This document shows positions 16,219 through 25,826 of a stretch of 64,000 nt of DNA, in pieces (position 1 is the first letter of the stretch; each line of letters opens with the position of its first letter). The DNA is from Dysgonomonas sp. UBA7710 (GTDB taxonomy: Bacteria; Bacteroidota; Bacteroidia; Bacteroidales; Dysgonomonadaceae): assembly GCF_002482385.1 (NCBI RefSeq), contig NZ_DLFW01000041.1, forward strand, positions 1 through 64,000, written 5' to 3'. The notes under the pieces were generated by a model. It ran no database searches, was not told where the DNA came from, and worked only from the letters and a program-made list of their open reading frames with translations. Made by a program: the position numbers and the translations under genes.

Positions 16219-16881
16219 TCAGTCATTGGCAATGTATCCGATGCCCCGGACGGTCTTAATATTTCCTTTTTCTTTATCTATATTCAATTTCTTTCGTAGA
16301 GAGTTCATGAAAACATCTATAACTCCTGTGTCATATTCAAAATTGATATTCCACACTTTTTCTATAATCTCATCCCGTGTACAGGCCCTTCCTTTGTTGC
16401 TGATAAGAAACTCAAGCAATGCAAATTCACGTTGTGTAAGCGATATTTCTCTTTCGTGACAGAATACCTGATGAGAGGATTTATTGAGCGATATATTTCC
16501 CAGAAGCAGGATCTCGTCTTCATGTCTGTTTCTGAAATGTATTTTAATACGTTCAAGGAGTTCTTCAAACGAAAAGGGTTTCTTTATATAATCATTCGCA
16601 CCGGATCTCAATCCTTCGATTGTTTCCTTTATGGTATCTTTCGCTGTAAGAAATAGGATCGGGAGTTCTTTATTGTATTTCCGTATTTCTTTACACACAT
16701 CGATGCCTGACATACCAGGAAGCATCCAATCCAGCAATATTAAATCGGGCTTTGATTGATGGTACCTCTCAATCCCTTTTATGCCATCTGTGGCTGTTTC
16801 GATAGTATAGCCCTCTTCTTCAAGACCTTCTTCCAAAAAATTATATATACCGGGCTCGTCTTCTATAATTAATATTTTCAT
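16219..16881 (-). CDS. OmpR/PhoB-family response regulator
   Basis: 220 residues. Receiver domain: acidic pocket E7-D8, phospho-acceptor Asp51 in LLLDWMLPG, Thr in LFLTAKD, Lys in YIKKPF. The C-terminal winged helix (about 125-218) has LTQREFALLEFLISNKG and the recognition helix in TGVIDVFMNSLRKKL, ending VRGIGYI. It is the first gene of the regulator-kinase operon. CTTAA units 11 bp apart upstream (16986, 16997) suggest autoregulation, and a four-unit version stands before the peroxidase operon. Confidence 0.95.
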   Translation of the reverse strand: MKILIIEDEPGIYNFLEEGLEEEGYTIETATDGIKGIERYHQSKPDLILLDWMLPGMSGIDVCKEIRKYNKELPILFLTAKDTIKETIEGLRSGANDYIKKPFSFEELLERIKIHFRNRHEDEILLLGNISLNKSSHQVFCHEREISLTQREFALLEFLISNKGRACTRDEIIEKVWNINFEYDTGVIDVFMNSLRKKLNIDKEKGNIKTVRGIGYIAND

Positions 16882-16970
16882 TCATTACTTTTTATATCCA
16901 ATCTTCTGTATAACAAATTATAAGTGGAGACTTTTATCCATATACAATTTCTGGGGTAAAAATAGGTCAT

Positions 16971-17002
16971 CTAAGATTAGATCTACTTAAGATTGTCTTA
17001 AT
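16971..17002. promoter_or_regulatory. CTTAA repeat group upstream of the response-regulator gene
   Basis: CTTAAG at 16986 and CTTAAT at 16997 are 11 bp apart, with a further CTAAGATTAG sequence at 16971. The pattern is shared with the four-unit operator at 15041-15079, so this is a candidate autoregulatory site about 100 bp upstream of the regulator ATG. Confidence 0.5.
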
Positions 17003-17189
17003 TTTTTAACTTATATAACTCTTCTCAGAACTAAAGGCTTATGAAATAAGATTTAGCCTGAGAAAAGGTGACTATTTTTATATTATTTATTTGTAACTGA
17101 ACAATTACAAAAATTAATATTGCATAAATATTATTCCATAGTGAATGGGATTTTAATTATATTACAGAACAGAAAATTGAATTTATCCT

Positions 17190-18086
17190 TTATAGAGAAT
17201 TTTCTTTATTTTTTATTTTTTGTCGATATTCTGATGGGGACATATTTGTACTTTCTTTGAATCGTCTATTAAAATACGGCATACTATTAAAACCCGATTT
17301 GTTAGCTATTTCAGAAACTGTTAAATCAGAATATAATAATAATTTACAAACATTTTCTATTCTTATTTTATTCAGGAATTGAAAAATAGTCATTCGTGTT
17401 TTACTTTTAAATGTACGGCATAATGCTGCTGGATTTATATTTGCATATTTCGAAATCTCTTCTAATGTTATTTCATTCTTCATATTGCGATATAAATAAT
17501 CATACGTTCTTTGTAATGGTCCAGAACCATCACAGAATGTATTTTGAGTGCTGAATTGAACTTCTGAGACTAAATGGCTATATTTGGACCTACCCAATTT
17601 ATCCAGAATCCGAAGAAGGAGAAGAATTTTTTCGATTCCTTCAACCTTTTGCATATCATCTATTATCTTCTTTATTTTCGTCCCTAACGAAGTATTATTA
17701 AAGACGATCCCATACTGGCTTTTGTTGAGAAGATCATTAATGTGTATATAATCAGGAAGTTCATTTATTTTACGGGGAAATATGTCGGGATGAAACTGTA
17801 ATATATCACTCTCCACAATATTTCCTTCACCGGGCTCTAATTCAAATAACGAAGAACAATGGGGTACATTTTGCCCGACAAAAAGAATGTCCCCTTTCTC
17901 AAACTCTACAATATTATCTCCAATCATGCAAAGCCCCTCTCCTTTTGTTATTAAACGGAGTTGATAATCTTCATGTTTATGCTGAACATAAATATAATCT
18001 TTATTGCGACCATCCGTCCTTATATATTTTATACTGGTATTTAATCCATATAAGACTTTATTTTTTCGAACAGATCTTTTCTTCAT
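17190..18086 (-). CDS. AraC-family regulator with N-terminal cupin domain
   Basis: 298 residues. The N-terminal cupin (about 25-110) includes EDYQLRLITKGEGLCMIGDN and GDILFVGQNVPHCS. The C-terminal AraC DNA-binding domain (about 195-295) has two HTH units, ITLEEISKYANINPAALCRTF and VSEIANKSGFNSMPYFNRRF, ending MSPSEYRQK. It is divergent from the TonB-receptor/flavinylation operon with about 500 bp between them. A TATATTTG promoter box at 18130-18123 lies in a sequence that recurs at 18311 close to the TonB promoter, so this regulator plausibly controls itself and that operon. Inducer unknown. Confidence 0.9.
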   Translation of the reverse strand: MKKRSVRKNKVLYGLNTSIKYIRTDGRNKDYIYVQHKHEDYQLRLITKGEGLCMIGDNIVEFEKGDILFVGQNVPHCSSLFELEPGEGNIVESDILQFHPDIFPRKINELPDYIHINDLLNKSQYGIVFNNTSLGTKIKKIIDDMQKVEGIEKILLLLRILDKLGRSKYSHLVSEVQFSTQNTFCDGSGPLQRTYDYLYRNMKNEITLEEISKYANINPAALCRTFKSKTRMTIFQFLNKIRIENVCKLLLYSDLTVSEIANKSGFNSMPYFNRRFKESTNMSPSEYRQKIKNKENSL

Positions 18087-18118
18087 AATACTTCAAGGAA
18101 TACAAAATAAGTTTTCAC

Positions 18119-18141
18119 TTTGCAAATATAGGCAGTATTAT
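18119..18141. repeat. 23-bp direct repeat, copy 1 (contains AraC promoter box)
   Basis: The core TTTGCAAATATAGG followed by a TATT stretch recurs at 18311-18333 (20 of 23 identical). The minus strand reads TATATTTG at 18130-18123, a -7 box about 37 nt upstream of the AraC ATG at 18086. Candidate operator. Confidence 0.5.
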
Positions 18142-18310
18142 TTATTGTAAAATGAGATTTTAGTACAAAAAATGTCTTATTAAAATAGGAAAAAGTACAT
18201 ATAAAACGATCGGATGGAGCCTATATCTCGAAAATCTATATTGAATCAGATATCCATGAGAGATAAAACATGGAAAAGATGATAAAATAAATGTCAATAT
18301 AAGATGCTAT

Positions 18311-18333
18311 TTTGCAAATATAGGTAATATTTT
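18311..18333. repeat. 23-bp direct repeat, copy 2 (near TonB operon promoter)
   Basis: Second copy of the TTTGCAAATATAGG-core sequence, 17 bp before the plus-strand TATCTTTG box at 18350. Also carries a minus-strand TATATTTG (18322-18315). Confidence 0.5.
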
Positions 18334-18357
18334 GCATTATGTTGTAATGTATCTTTG
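18331..18357 (+). promoter_or_regulatory. Promoter of the TonB-receptor/flavinylation operon
   Basis: TTTG (18331-18334), 15-nt spacer, TATCTTTG (18350-18357). It would give a 5' leader of about 230 nt before the receptor ATG. Confidence 0.6.
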
Positions 18358-18593
18358 TAACACATACTAATAAGTATTAACCTTCATACCATTTTTAATT
18401 ATTTCAAATTCTTTCCTGTTAGCTAAAATGAGCAAACAGTACATTTTCTATTTCATATAAATTACTAACAATCAACATTTTATGGTATTTTAAATTATAA
18501 AAATACCTAGTAATTGCGATTGATGTACCGCAACTTTTTATGGTACTTTGCCATCAAATTTTATTTCAAAAAAATATGATGCAATTTTATAGA

Positions 18594-20990
18594 ATGAAAG
18601 GAATAATATTACTGGCAATAGTGTATTATTTAGCAGGTTTTCTTTATGCTCAAAATAGCAGTGAGGCTATTATAAAGGGAACTGTAAAGGCCGGTAACAC
18701 TCCGCTTGAATATTCAACAATATATTTAAACAAAACCAATATAAGTACAAGTTCAAATAAGAAAGGTGAATTTGTATTAAGAGTTCCGCTTGGACAACAT
18801 CTATTAGGAGTCCGGTATGTAGGATATAAAACTTATGAAAAACGAATAGATGTTGGAGCTGGAAAGGTATTAGTTCTGGACATCAACCTGCAAGAAGAAA
18901 ACCGATCTTTGGATGAGGTCGTGGTTGAAGCTAAATCGCCAATTCAAATTGTAAAGGAAACTCCTTTTAATGTAGTGGCATTAGATGCTAAATCTTTTTA
19001 TAATACCACTTTGGATCTGGGGCAGCTTCTGGATAAGGTTTCCGGAATAAAAATCCGGGAAACCGGAGGTGTTGGCTCTAACCTGAACATTACACTGAAC
19101 GGATTTACCGGAAATAATGTAAAGGTCTTTATGGATGGTGTACCAATGCAGGGATTTGGCTCTGCATTCCAATTAAATAATATACCGGTTGGTTTAGCTG
19201 ATCGTATTGAAGTTTATAAAGGAGTGGTCCCAATTGAATTTGGATCTGATGCCATGGGCGGCGTCATCAATATTGTGACTAATCAAAACCGCAATTCCTA
19301 TCTGGACTTTTCCACTTCTTACGGTTCGTTCAATACGCTTAAAACAAACCTTAATTTAGGTTATACGGCAAAATCCGGATTTACAGTGCAAGTTAATGCA
19401 TATCAGAATTCATCCGACAATGATTATAAAGTTAAAACAGAAGTAAAAAATCTGCAAACAGGAGTGACTCCCTTAGGAGAATACCACTGGGTAAGGCGTT
19501 TCAATGATGCTTATCATAATGAAGCCATCGTCGGTAAAATTGGGTTTGTAAAGACAAAATGGGCAGATCGTTTCTTAGTGGGTGCCACTTTTGGGCACGA
19601 ATATGCAGAAGTGCAACAGGGTTACAGAATGACAACTGTCTTTGGAGAAAAGAAAAAGACAGCCAGCTCCAACCTGTACTCTTTAAACTATGAGAAACGC
19701 AACCTCTTACTCAAAGGCCTGAATGTAAAGCTTAATGCCAATTATAATATTTCCAACAATCATAATACCGATACTATCAACAGAAGCTACAATTGGTTTG
19801 GAGAATACATTACAAAAAATTCCAAAGGAGAATATGGCAGCCCGACACTGAGTAGATTTAAGAACAAAAATCAATCGGTAACAGCAAACATAGGCTATCG
19901 GATTACCCAACAACACTCCCTGATGTTGAACAATGTTTACACCAACTTTAAGCGGTCGAACAAGAATGCGGCGGCAATTGTAGATCCCGACAATCCCCCG
20001 GAGCCGGATATCGCACGCAGGAGCAAAAAAAACACGCTGGGACTTTCTTACCGCTATATATCACCAAACGAAAGATGGACGACCAACCTTTTCGGAAAAC
20101 AATATAATATGGATGTTACTGGTCCTGTAAACACAGGAGATACTTCCCATCCTAATTACATAGAAGAAAACAGTGATTATAGCATTATGGGGTATGGTAT
20201 AGCTACCACCTATAACTTTAAATATTTGCAACTGAAAGCTTCTTTTGAAAAAGCCTACAGGCTACCGACCGACACTGAACTATTTGGGGACGAAGTCCTG
20301 GAATCCGGTAGTGCATCCATTAAGGCTGAAGAATCCTATAATTACAACCTTGGGGCAACATTTAATAAAAATATATCGAAGAACAGCGTTCTGTCCGTAG
20401 ACGCAAGTATATTTTACAGAGATACCCATGATTTTATCAGAAGATTGGTCGATCAACGTGAAGGAGGAGCAATGAGTGAAAACTGGGGGCACGTAAGGAA
20501 TATTGGTGTTGATGCTGAAGTACGTTATTCCTATAGAAATAAATTTACAATCGGAGCCAATGCAACCTATCAGGATATGCGGAATTATGAACGATACAGC
20601 AGAAGTAACAGCGAGCAACTTTCGGTAACGTATAAAGACCGTATGCCTAATATACCATATTTTTTCGGAAATGCAGATGCGACTTACTACTTCCATGACC
20701 TATGGGGTAAAGGGAATACACTTTCCTTAGGTTATACATTCAACTTTATGTATCAGGTCTACCAGAATTGGCCTAGTCTTGGCGACAAAAGCACAAAAGA
20801 TCAGATACCTACACAACTGTGGAACGACTTTAATGTGACTTATGCTATCCAAAACGGAAGATATAACATTTCGTTTGAAGCAATGGATATCAATAACGAA
20901 TTGCTGTATGATGTATTTTATAATCAGAAACCGGGAAGAAGATTCTTTGTGAAATTCAGGTATTTTCTTACAAGTAAGAAGAGAAATTAA
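18594..20990 (+). CDS. TonB-dependent outer-membrane receptor (iron/siderophore-type, not SusC)
   Basis: 798 residues from the chosen ATG (MKGIILLAIVYY...LYAQ is a clean signal peptide; in-frame ATGs at 18576 and 18540 would give longer N-termini). A carboxypeptidase-regulatory-like domain (about 25-105) is followed by a plug with SLDEVVVEA and VYKGVVPIEFGSDAMGGVIN, then a 22-strand barrel ending in Phe-rich RRFFVKFRYF. The size and plug are those of siderophore/heme/cobalamin receptors. It heads an operon with DUF4374, ankyrin, DUF2271, PepSY-flavodoxin and ApbE genes, so the cargo is probably a ferric or other redox-active complex that is reduced after import; the ligand itself is not readable. 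Confidence 0.92.
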   Translation: MKGIILLAIVYYLAGFLYAQNSSEAIIKGTVKAGNTPLEYSTIYLNKTNISTSSNKKGEFVLRVPLGQHLLGVRYVGYKTYEKRIDVGAGKVLVLDINLQEENRSLDEVVVEAKSPIQIVKETPFNVVALDAKSFYNTTLDLGQLLDKVSGIKIRETGGVGSNLNITLNGFTGNNVKVFMDGVPMQGFGSAFQLNNIPVGLADRIEVYKGVVPIEFGSDAMGGVINIVTNQNRNSYLDFSTSYGSFNTLKTNLNLGYTAKSGFTVQVNAYQNSSDNDYKVKTEVKNLQTGVTPLGEYHWVRRFNDAYHNEAIVGKIGFVKTKWADRFLVGATFGHEYAEVQQGYRMTTVFGEKKKTASSNLYSLNYEKRNLLLKGLNVKLNANYNISNNHNTDTINRSYNWFGEYITKNSKGEYGSPTLSRFKNKNQSVTANIGYRITQQHSLMLNNVYTNFKRSNKNAAAIVDPDNPPEPDIARRSKKNTLGLSYRYISPNERWTTNLFGKQYNMDVTGPVNTGDTSHPNYIEENSDYSIMGYGIATTYNFKYLQLKASFEKAYRLPTDTELFGDEVLESGSASIKAEESYNYNLGATFNKNISKNSVLSVDASIFYRDTHDFIRRLVDQREGGAMSENWGHVRNIGVDAEVRYSYRNKFTIGANATYQDMRNYERYSRSNSEQLSVTYKDRMPNIPYFFGNADATYYFHDLWGKGNTLSLGYTFNFMYQVYQNWPSLGDKSTKDQIPTQLWNDFNVTYAIQNGRYNISFEAMDINNELLYDVFYNQKPGRRFFVKFRYFLTSKKRN

Positions 20991-21015
20991 TTATTAATAT
21001 TTAAATTATAAACAA

Positions 21016-22227
21016 ATGAAATTATTTAAAACAACAATCAAGTGCCTACTTGCAGGAAGTATATTACTAACTGTAAGCAGTTGTAGTGACGATAACAACG
21101 ACGAACCTACTCCAGATCCGGGAACGGTAACTAAATTTTTTATTGCGGCAACCCAGGATGCTGCAACATATTTTCTTACAACCGACAACTTAGAATCCGG
21201 CACAATCACTGTCGTTGGAACAGGTATAGAAGTAACCAACTCGTTTACCCATCTTGTAAACGGTACTAATAATGCTATTACCGCTTTGGCATACAGACAG
21301 GGAGATCCGGGTGTTGGTATTTCTTTTAAACTGGACGAAAATGGTAAACTCGTTAAGCTTTCCAATGAATTTTCCCTTAATGATGGATACAACACTGTGG
21401 GAGTCTTTGAAAACTATATAGTAGCAGGAAGAAATGCGACCTTGGAAAGTACTGGTGCAACCGGAGCTAACTTCTATTTTGTAGACCAGGCTACAGGTAA
21501 TGTTGGAGAAAAAGAATTTGACTCCCGGACTCTTAGTCCTGTGACAGCTCCTGTTTTTGCTGGTATTGTAGATCGAGGAGACGGAGAATGGTTTTCTGCT
21601 TACACGAAGGAGGCTACTAATGTGGATAGTGTATGGATAGCTGCTTTCGATAAAGATTTCAACCTGAAAAGAGTTTATAAGGATGACCGTATAAGCTATT
21701 CAGAAGGACGCTGGAAATCTGCAAGATATCCCCAATTTGCGAATGATGGCAGCGGAAATACTTATGTATTCTCGGGGTCTTATGAGCCCACTTCTACAAA
21801 ACCCGCCGGTGTCATTCGTATAAACAAGGGAGCTACAACTTTCGATGCTTCATATTATTTTAACATTGAAGAAAAGTCAGAGGGCTACCGTTTCCGAAAA
21901 GTATGGCATGCCGGAGAAGATAACTTCTTGTTGGAAATGTACAATACCAGTGGAATCGTAGCTAATGGTTCAGCTGCAACACAGTATGCAATTGTAAACG
22001 TGGTAAATAAGTCATTTAACTGGGTTAGAACCGGTTTCCCAACAAAAGATGAAATTACTGCTACCGGATGGCCATTACCATATAACGGAAAAGTGTATTT
22101 TCCTGTTGTATCTACAGCAAATCAATACCCCGTTATATATTCTATTGATCCTGCAACCGGATCAGCAAAAGCAGGTGCGGTTATTCAGGCAGCTGGTGTA
22201 TTAGGAATCGGAATATTACAAAAATAA
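21016..22227 (+). CDS. DUF4374 surface lipoprotein
   Basis: 403 residues. Lipobox SSC gives Cys23, followed by an acidic SDDNNDE stretch like the Bacteroidetes lipoprotein export signal for surface display. The body is beta-rich and looks like a propeller (repeated FYFVDQATGN-like and YPQFANDGSGNTYVFSG-like blades), as in DUF4374 proteins, which usually stand next to TonB receptors. It starts 25 nt after the receptor stop. A capture or lid protein for the receptor is the likely role, by analogy with BtuG/BtuB. A hairpin with T run follows the gene. Confidence 0.85.
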   Translation: MKLFKTTIKCLLAGSILLTVSSCSDDNNDEPTPDPGTVTKFFIAATQDAATYFLTTDNLESGTITVVGTGIEVTNSFTHLVNGTNNAITALAYRQGDPGVGISFKLDENGKLVKLSNEFSLNDGYNTVGVFENYIVAGRNATLESTGATGANFYFVDQATGNVGEKEFDSRTLSPVTAPVFAGIVDRGDGEWFSAYTKEATNVDSVWIAAFDKDFNLKRVYKDDRISYSEGRWKSARYPQFANDGSGNTYVFSGSYEPTSTKPAGVIRINKGATTFDASYYFNIEEKSEGYRFRKVWHAGEDNFLLEMYNTSGIVANGSAATQYAIVNVVNKSFNWVRTGFPTKDEITATGWPLPYNGKVYFPVVSTANQYPVIYSIDPATGSAKAGAVIQAAGVLGIGILQK

Positions 22228-22254
22228 TTTTTATCAACACACACCTTTAATAAA

Positions 22255-22288
22255 TTCTAAGACTGTATAGAACAGTCTTAGAATTTTA
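22255..22288 (+). terminator. Hairpin between DUF4374 and ankyrin genes
   Basis: Perfect 11-bp stem TTCTAAGACTG / CAGTCTTAGAA with loop TATAGAA, followed by TTTTATC. It probably works as a partial terminator or RNA-stabilising hairpin, lowering expression of the downstream redox genes relative to the receptor. Confidence 0.65.
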
Positions 22289-22308
22289 TCATAAAACAAT
22301 ATTCAAAA

Positions 22309-23874
22309 ATGAAGAAATTTATATTTTCCATCATGCTTTGTGCTACATTAATATCCAATGCACAAGAAAAAAGTCTTCTTACCGACCAGAACTTCTGGAA
22401 ATCGAATCCTACCCTTACCGAAGTAAAGGCAGAAGTCTCTAAAGGTTTTGATTTCGAAAACGTTGAAGGATCAAATGATCCGGTATTTCAGGCAATCAAT
22501 AATAATGCAAGCCTTGATGTTATAAAATATCTGATAGACCAACCGGGCGTTAATCTTTCACGAACCATTCACGAAGGTAGAATATACCTGCACACTTCTG
22601 TGAGCAAAGGCCTTCCGGAAATAACAGATTATCTTATAAAAAAAGGCTCAGACATCAATTTCATAGATGCAAACGGACATACTGCCGCTACATTTTCCGG
22701 ATTTAACGGGACTTTGAAAGTAGATGTTCTTGATGTATTGATAAAAAACGGATTAGACCCGCTTAAAGAATACGAAACCAAAGACAATGCCGATTTATTG
22801 CTTTTATCTATAGGGTATGATAAAGATTTTCAAATCACAGATTATTTGTTGAAGAACGGAGCTTCTCTTTCTTCCACAGATAAAAATGGCAATGGTATAT
22901 TCTTTTATGCATCGAGAATAGGGAATGTAGATATCCTTAAAGAACTCGTTAAAAGAGGAGTAAAATATGACGACACCGCACTTATTGCAGCAGCCCAAGG
23001 AACATATCGTTCAGCAAATAAAGCGGATACTTATCAATATCTGGTAGACGGACTGAAGCTAAACCCGAAAGCAACAACTCCGCAAGGACAAACATTATTA
23101 CATTTGGTAACTAAAAAAAATCAAAATCAGGATGAAGTTATAGCTTATCTCTTATCTAAAGGTGTTGACGCTTCAATAGTAGATAAAGAAGGAAATACAG
23201 CATTCATTAATGCAGCCGGAGGAAAAAGTATAGAAGCCGTAAAAGTCCTGTTCCCATTTGTAAAAGACATTAATGCCAAAAACAACGATGATGAAACGGC
23301 ATTGCTCAATGCTGTAAAAAGCTCTACCGGAGAGGTTGTGGAATTTCTTATCCGGAACGGTGCTGACATATATGCAACTGATAAAGACGGAAATGGAGCA
23401 GTATATTTATTGGTAGATTCTTATCGTGCGCCACGGGGAAGAGGTGGTTTCGGAGGCGCTCCACAAGCAGGAAATACTCAAGGCCGGGCACCGCAAGGAC
23501 AGGCAAATCCCGCAGTGCAACAACAGGATGATTTCGCTATAAAATTGAATGCTTTACAAGCAAAAGGTTTAGATTTTACGAAAACATTTAAAGACGGGAA
23601 AACCGTTTTCCATGTTGCCGCCGATAAAGGAGATGTGAATATTCTAAAAAAGCTTGCCGGTGTTAAAGCTGACATAAATGCTCAAGACAAAGATGGAAAT
23701 ACCGCTCTGCACAAAGCAGCCCTTGTTGCAAAAAATGATGAGGCTCTTAAATACCTGGTTTCTTTGGGGGCGGACAAATCTATCAGGACAGAATTCGGTG
23801 AAACGGCTTACGATCTTGCAAAAGAAAATGAAATCCTAGCAAAAAATAATGTCTCAATAGAGTTTTTAAAATAA
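22309..23874 (+). CDS. Secreted ankyrin-repeat protein
   Basis: 521 residues with signal peptide 1-19 (ISNAQ). Ankyrin repeats run over most of the protein (units such as GNTAFINAAGGKSIEAVKVL, ETALLNAVKSSTGEVVEFLI, GNTALHKAALVAKNDEALKY), about nine or more. Repeats are interrupted near 372-404 by a Gly/Pro/Gln-rich, low-complexity insert (GRGGFGGAPQ...). Ankyrin proteins bind other proteins; with an N-terminal signal this one acts in the periplasm. It lies between the receptor pair and the DUF2271/PepSY/ApbE genes (4 nt before DUF2271), so it may scaffold that redox complex. Exact partner unknown. Confidence 0.85.
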   Translation: MKKFIFSIMLCATLISNAQEKSLLTDQNFWKSNPTLTEVKAEVSKGFDFENVEGSNDPVFQAINNNASLDVIKYLIDQPGVNLSRTIHEGRIYLHTSVSKGLPEITDYLIKKGSDINFIDANGHTAATFSGFNGTLKVDVLDVLIKNGLDPLKEYETKDNADLLLLSIGYDKDFQITDYLLKNGASLSSTDKNGNGIFFYASRIGNVDILKELVKRGVKYDDTALIAAAQGTYRSANKADTYQYLVDGLKLNPKATTPQGQTLLHLVTKKNQNQDEVIAYLLSKGVDASIVDKEGNTAFINAAGGKSIEAVKVLFPFVKDINAKNNDDETALLNAVKSSTGEVVEFLIRNGADIYATDKDGNGAVYLLVDSYRAPRGRGGFGGAPQAGNTQGRAPQGQANPAVQQQDDFAIKLNALQAKGLDFTKTFKDGKTVFHVAADKGDVNILKKLAGVKADINAQDKDGNTALHKAALVAKNDEALKYLVSLGADKSIRTEFGETAYDLAKENEILAKNNVSIEFLK

Positions 23875-23878
23875 GAAT

Positions 23879-24364
23879 ATGAAGATTTTAAAGAATAGTT
23901 TATTACTTATTGCAGCTATTGCGTTCTGCTCTCTTCAAGTGAGTGCACAGAGCAGCAAATACAAGCTAATGCTTCAGATGACTAATTACCAAGGTGAAAA
24001 AGCATATCTTGTAGTCTCGCTTATCAATGCTAAAGGAGAATATGAAAAAACTTTAAGCGTACTCGGACCAGATAAAAAATGGTATAATAGTTTGGAAGAA
24101 TGGCATAAGGCTCAGACTAAGAAAGCCGAACAGTTAAGCGCAATTACCGGAGCATCCATTGCAGGAGGAGAACGAAGTATCACAACAATTACCCTTGATG
24201 ATTCGAAATTCGATAAAGGATATAAAATCCGTATTGAATCTTCTGTTGAAAACCAGAAATATTATATGGAAGATGCCGTGATTCCTTTAACTAAAGGCGG
24301 ATTCTCTGAAAGAGTAGAAGGTAAGGGATATGTCCGGTATGTAAAACTCAATAAAACCCAATAA
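23879..24364 (+). CDS. DUF2271 periplasmic protein, probable ApbE flavinylation target
   Basis: 161 residues with signal peptide (1-23, VSAQ). The body matches the DUF2271 type. LSAITGASIAGG at 87-97 resembles the ApbE acceptor motif D/S-x-x-T-G-A-S/T; Ser93 would carry the FMN through a phosphoester bond. DUF2271 proteins are known to occur with PepSY and ApbE in flavinylated extracytosolic electron-transfer loci. Here apbE is two genes downstream and a PepSY membrane flavodoxin fusion follows 7 nt later, which supports the same role. The acceptor is Ser rather than the commoner Thr, and the Asp of the motif is replaced by Ser/Leu, so modification is likely but not proven. Confidence 0.8.
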   Translation: MKILKNSLLLIAAIAFCSLQVSAQSSKYKLMLQMTNYQGEKAYLVVSLINAKGEYEKTLSVLGPDKKWYNSLEEWHKAQTKKAEQLSAITGASIAGGERSITTITLDDSKFDKGYKIRIESSVENQKYYMEDAVIPLTKGGFSERVEGKGYVRYVKLNKTQ

Positions 24365-24371
24365 TTTATTT

Positions 24372-25826
24372 ATGGTTTCATCCGTTTTTCGGATATCGCA
24401 TCTTATATTGGCGGCTATTTCGTCCATCTTTCTTCTGATAGCAGCAGCTACAGGAGTAATCCTTGCAATAGATGTAGCTACAGAAAAAGCAACGTATCCA
24501 TATAAGGTTCAAAACTTTGACGATATTACTCTTGCGCAATCCCTTTCGGTGTTGCGCAAGGTTTATCCTGAAATTACCGGAATCAGTAGTGACAAAAACC
24601 AATTCGTAACGTTGGAAGGCTTCGATGAAGAAGGTAATAGCATGAAAGCCATCATTGACCCCAACAATGGGGAAATATTAGGAGAGCCTTTTCAGAAGAG
24701 TGAATTTATCAATCAGGTTACGACGCTGCATCGTTCACTTTTTCTCCATGATGCGGGGCGTTTTATGGTCGGTATTGTTTCATTCTTATTTCTGTTGATT
24801 ACTGTTTCAGGGATCATTCTTATCATCAAAAGACAAAAAGGTATCCGCCATTTTTTCTCAAAGATTAATAAAGATTATCTTCCTCAATATTTGCATGTAG
24901 TTCTTGGACGCTTGTTACTGATTCCGGTTCTATTGATCTCACTTACCGGAAGCTATCTGTTTATGAAACGCTTCAAGCTCATTCCCGAACAGAAGAACAT
25001 TGAAACATCTTATCAGATTCAAGCCCCGGAAGAAAAGAAAGATATTGAGGAATTTCCGGTATTTAAAAATATACTGTTAAGCAATATCGAAAGAATAGAA
25101 TTTCCTTTTGATACTAATGACTCTCAAGATGTTTTTATACTCAGGCTTAAAGACAGGGAATTAGAGATCAATCAGTTCTCGGGAGAAATTACGAAGGAGG
25201 TTCGTTATCCGTATTCCGTTTTACTGGCAAATCTGAGCTTGGATCTTCATACCGGGCGGGCAAATATCTGGTTGGCTTTGATATTAGGTATCACCTCATT
25301 CGGTATTATAATATTTATATATACGGGATTTAAAATAACATTCAGACGAGTTTTTACTAAAAGCAGCAATAAATATAAAGTAAGCGAAGCCGAATATATC
25401 CTTTTGGTCGGTTCGGAGAATGGGACAACTATGACCTTTGCCAATAAAATACAAAAGCAGTTAATCGCTAACAAAAAGAAAGTATTTGTAGCTTATCTTA
25501 ACCAATATCAGGAGTTTCCGAAAGCAAAGCATCTTTTGATCTTCACGTCTACCTATGGTCAGGGAGATACTCCTGCAAATGCACAGAAGTTCGAATTTCT
25601 TTTAAATAAATACCCGCAAAAGCAAAATATTCAGTTTTCAGTCGTTGGGTTTGGCTCTAAAAAATATAAAAAATTTTGCGGTTTTGCGGAAAAAGTCGAT
25701 ACACTCTTGGGATCACAACCACAGTTTTTTCGTTTTGTTGATATTTTTATGATAAATAATCGCTCTGTTGAAGAATTCGGGAAATGGGAGAAAAGTTGGA
25801 GTGAAAAAACCGGAATTACTATATAA
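24372..25826 (+). CDS. PepSY membrane protein fused to flavodoxin domain
   Basis: 484 residues. Four membrane helices (about 13-33, 132-153, 180-198, 298-319) with PepSY-type external segments between them; His120, His126, His174 and His293 near the helices could ligate heme as in PepSY_TM proteins. After the last helix a cytoplasmic flavodoxin domain (about 341-480) shows SENGTT and STYGQGDTPANA FMN loops. Larger relatives carry a further FAD/NAD(P)H reductase domain; here the protein stops after the flavodoxin and apbE begins at the very next base, so an external reductase must feed it. Proposed role: moves electrons from cytoplasm to the flavinylated DUF2271 protein or an imported metal complex. 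Confidence 0.87.
   Translation: MVSSVFRISHLILAAISSIFLLIAAATGVILAIDVATEKATYPYKVQNFDDITLAQSLSVLRKVYPEITGISSDKNQFVTLEGFDEEGNSMKAIIDPNNGEILGEPFQKSEFINQVTTLHRSLFLHDAGRFMVGIVSFLFLLITVSGIILIIKRQKGIRHFFSKINKDYLPQYLHVVLGRLLLIPVLLISLTGSYLFMKRFKLIPEQKNIETSYQIQAPEEKKDIEEFPVFKNILLSNIERIEFPFDTNDSQDVFILRLKDRELEINQFSGEITKEVRYPYSVLLANLSLDLHTGRANIWLALILGITSFGIIIFIYTGFKITFRRVFTKSSNKYKVSEAEYILLVGSENGTTMTFANKIQKQLIANKKKVFVAYLNQYQEFPKAKHLLIFTSTYGQGDTPANAQKFEFLLNKYPQKQNIQFSVVGFGSKKYKKFCGFAEKVDTLLGSQPQFFRFVDIFMINNRSVEEFGKWEKSWSEKTGITI

Larger units (their letters stand above)
18087..18593. other. Divergent regulatory interval between AraC and TonB-receptor genes
   Basis: 507 bp, strongly AT-rich, no gene supported. 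It holds the promoter boxes and the duplicated 23-bp sequence listed separately; the rest shows nothing definite. Confidence 0.5.
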
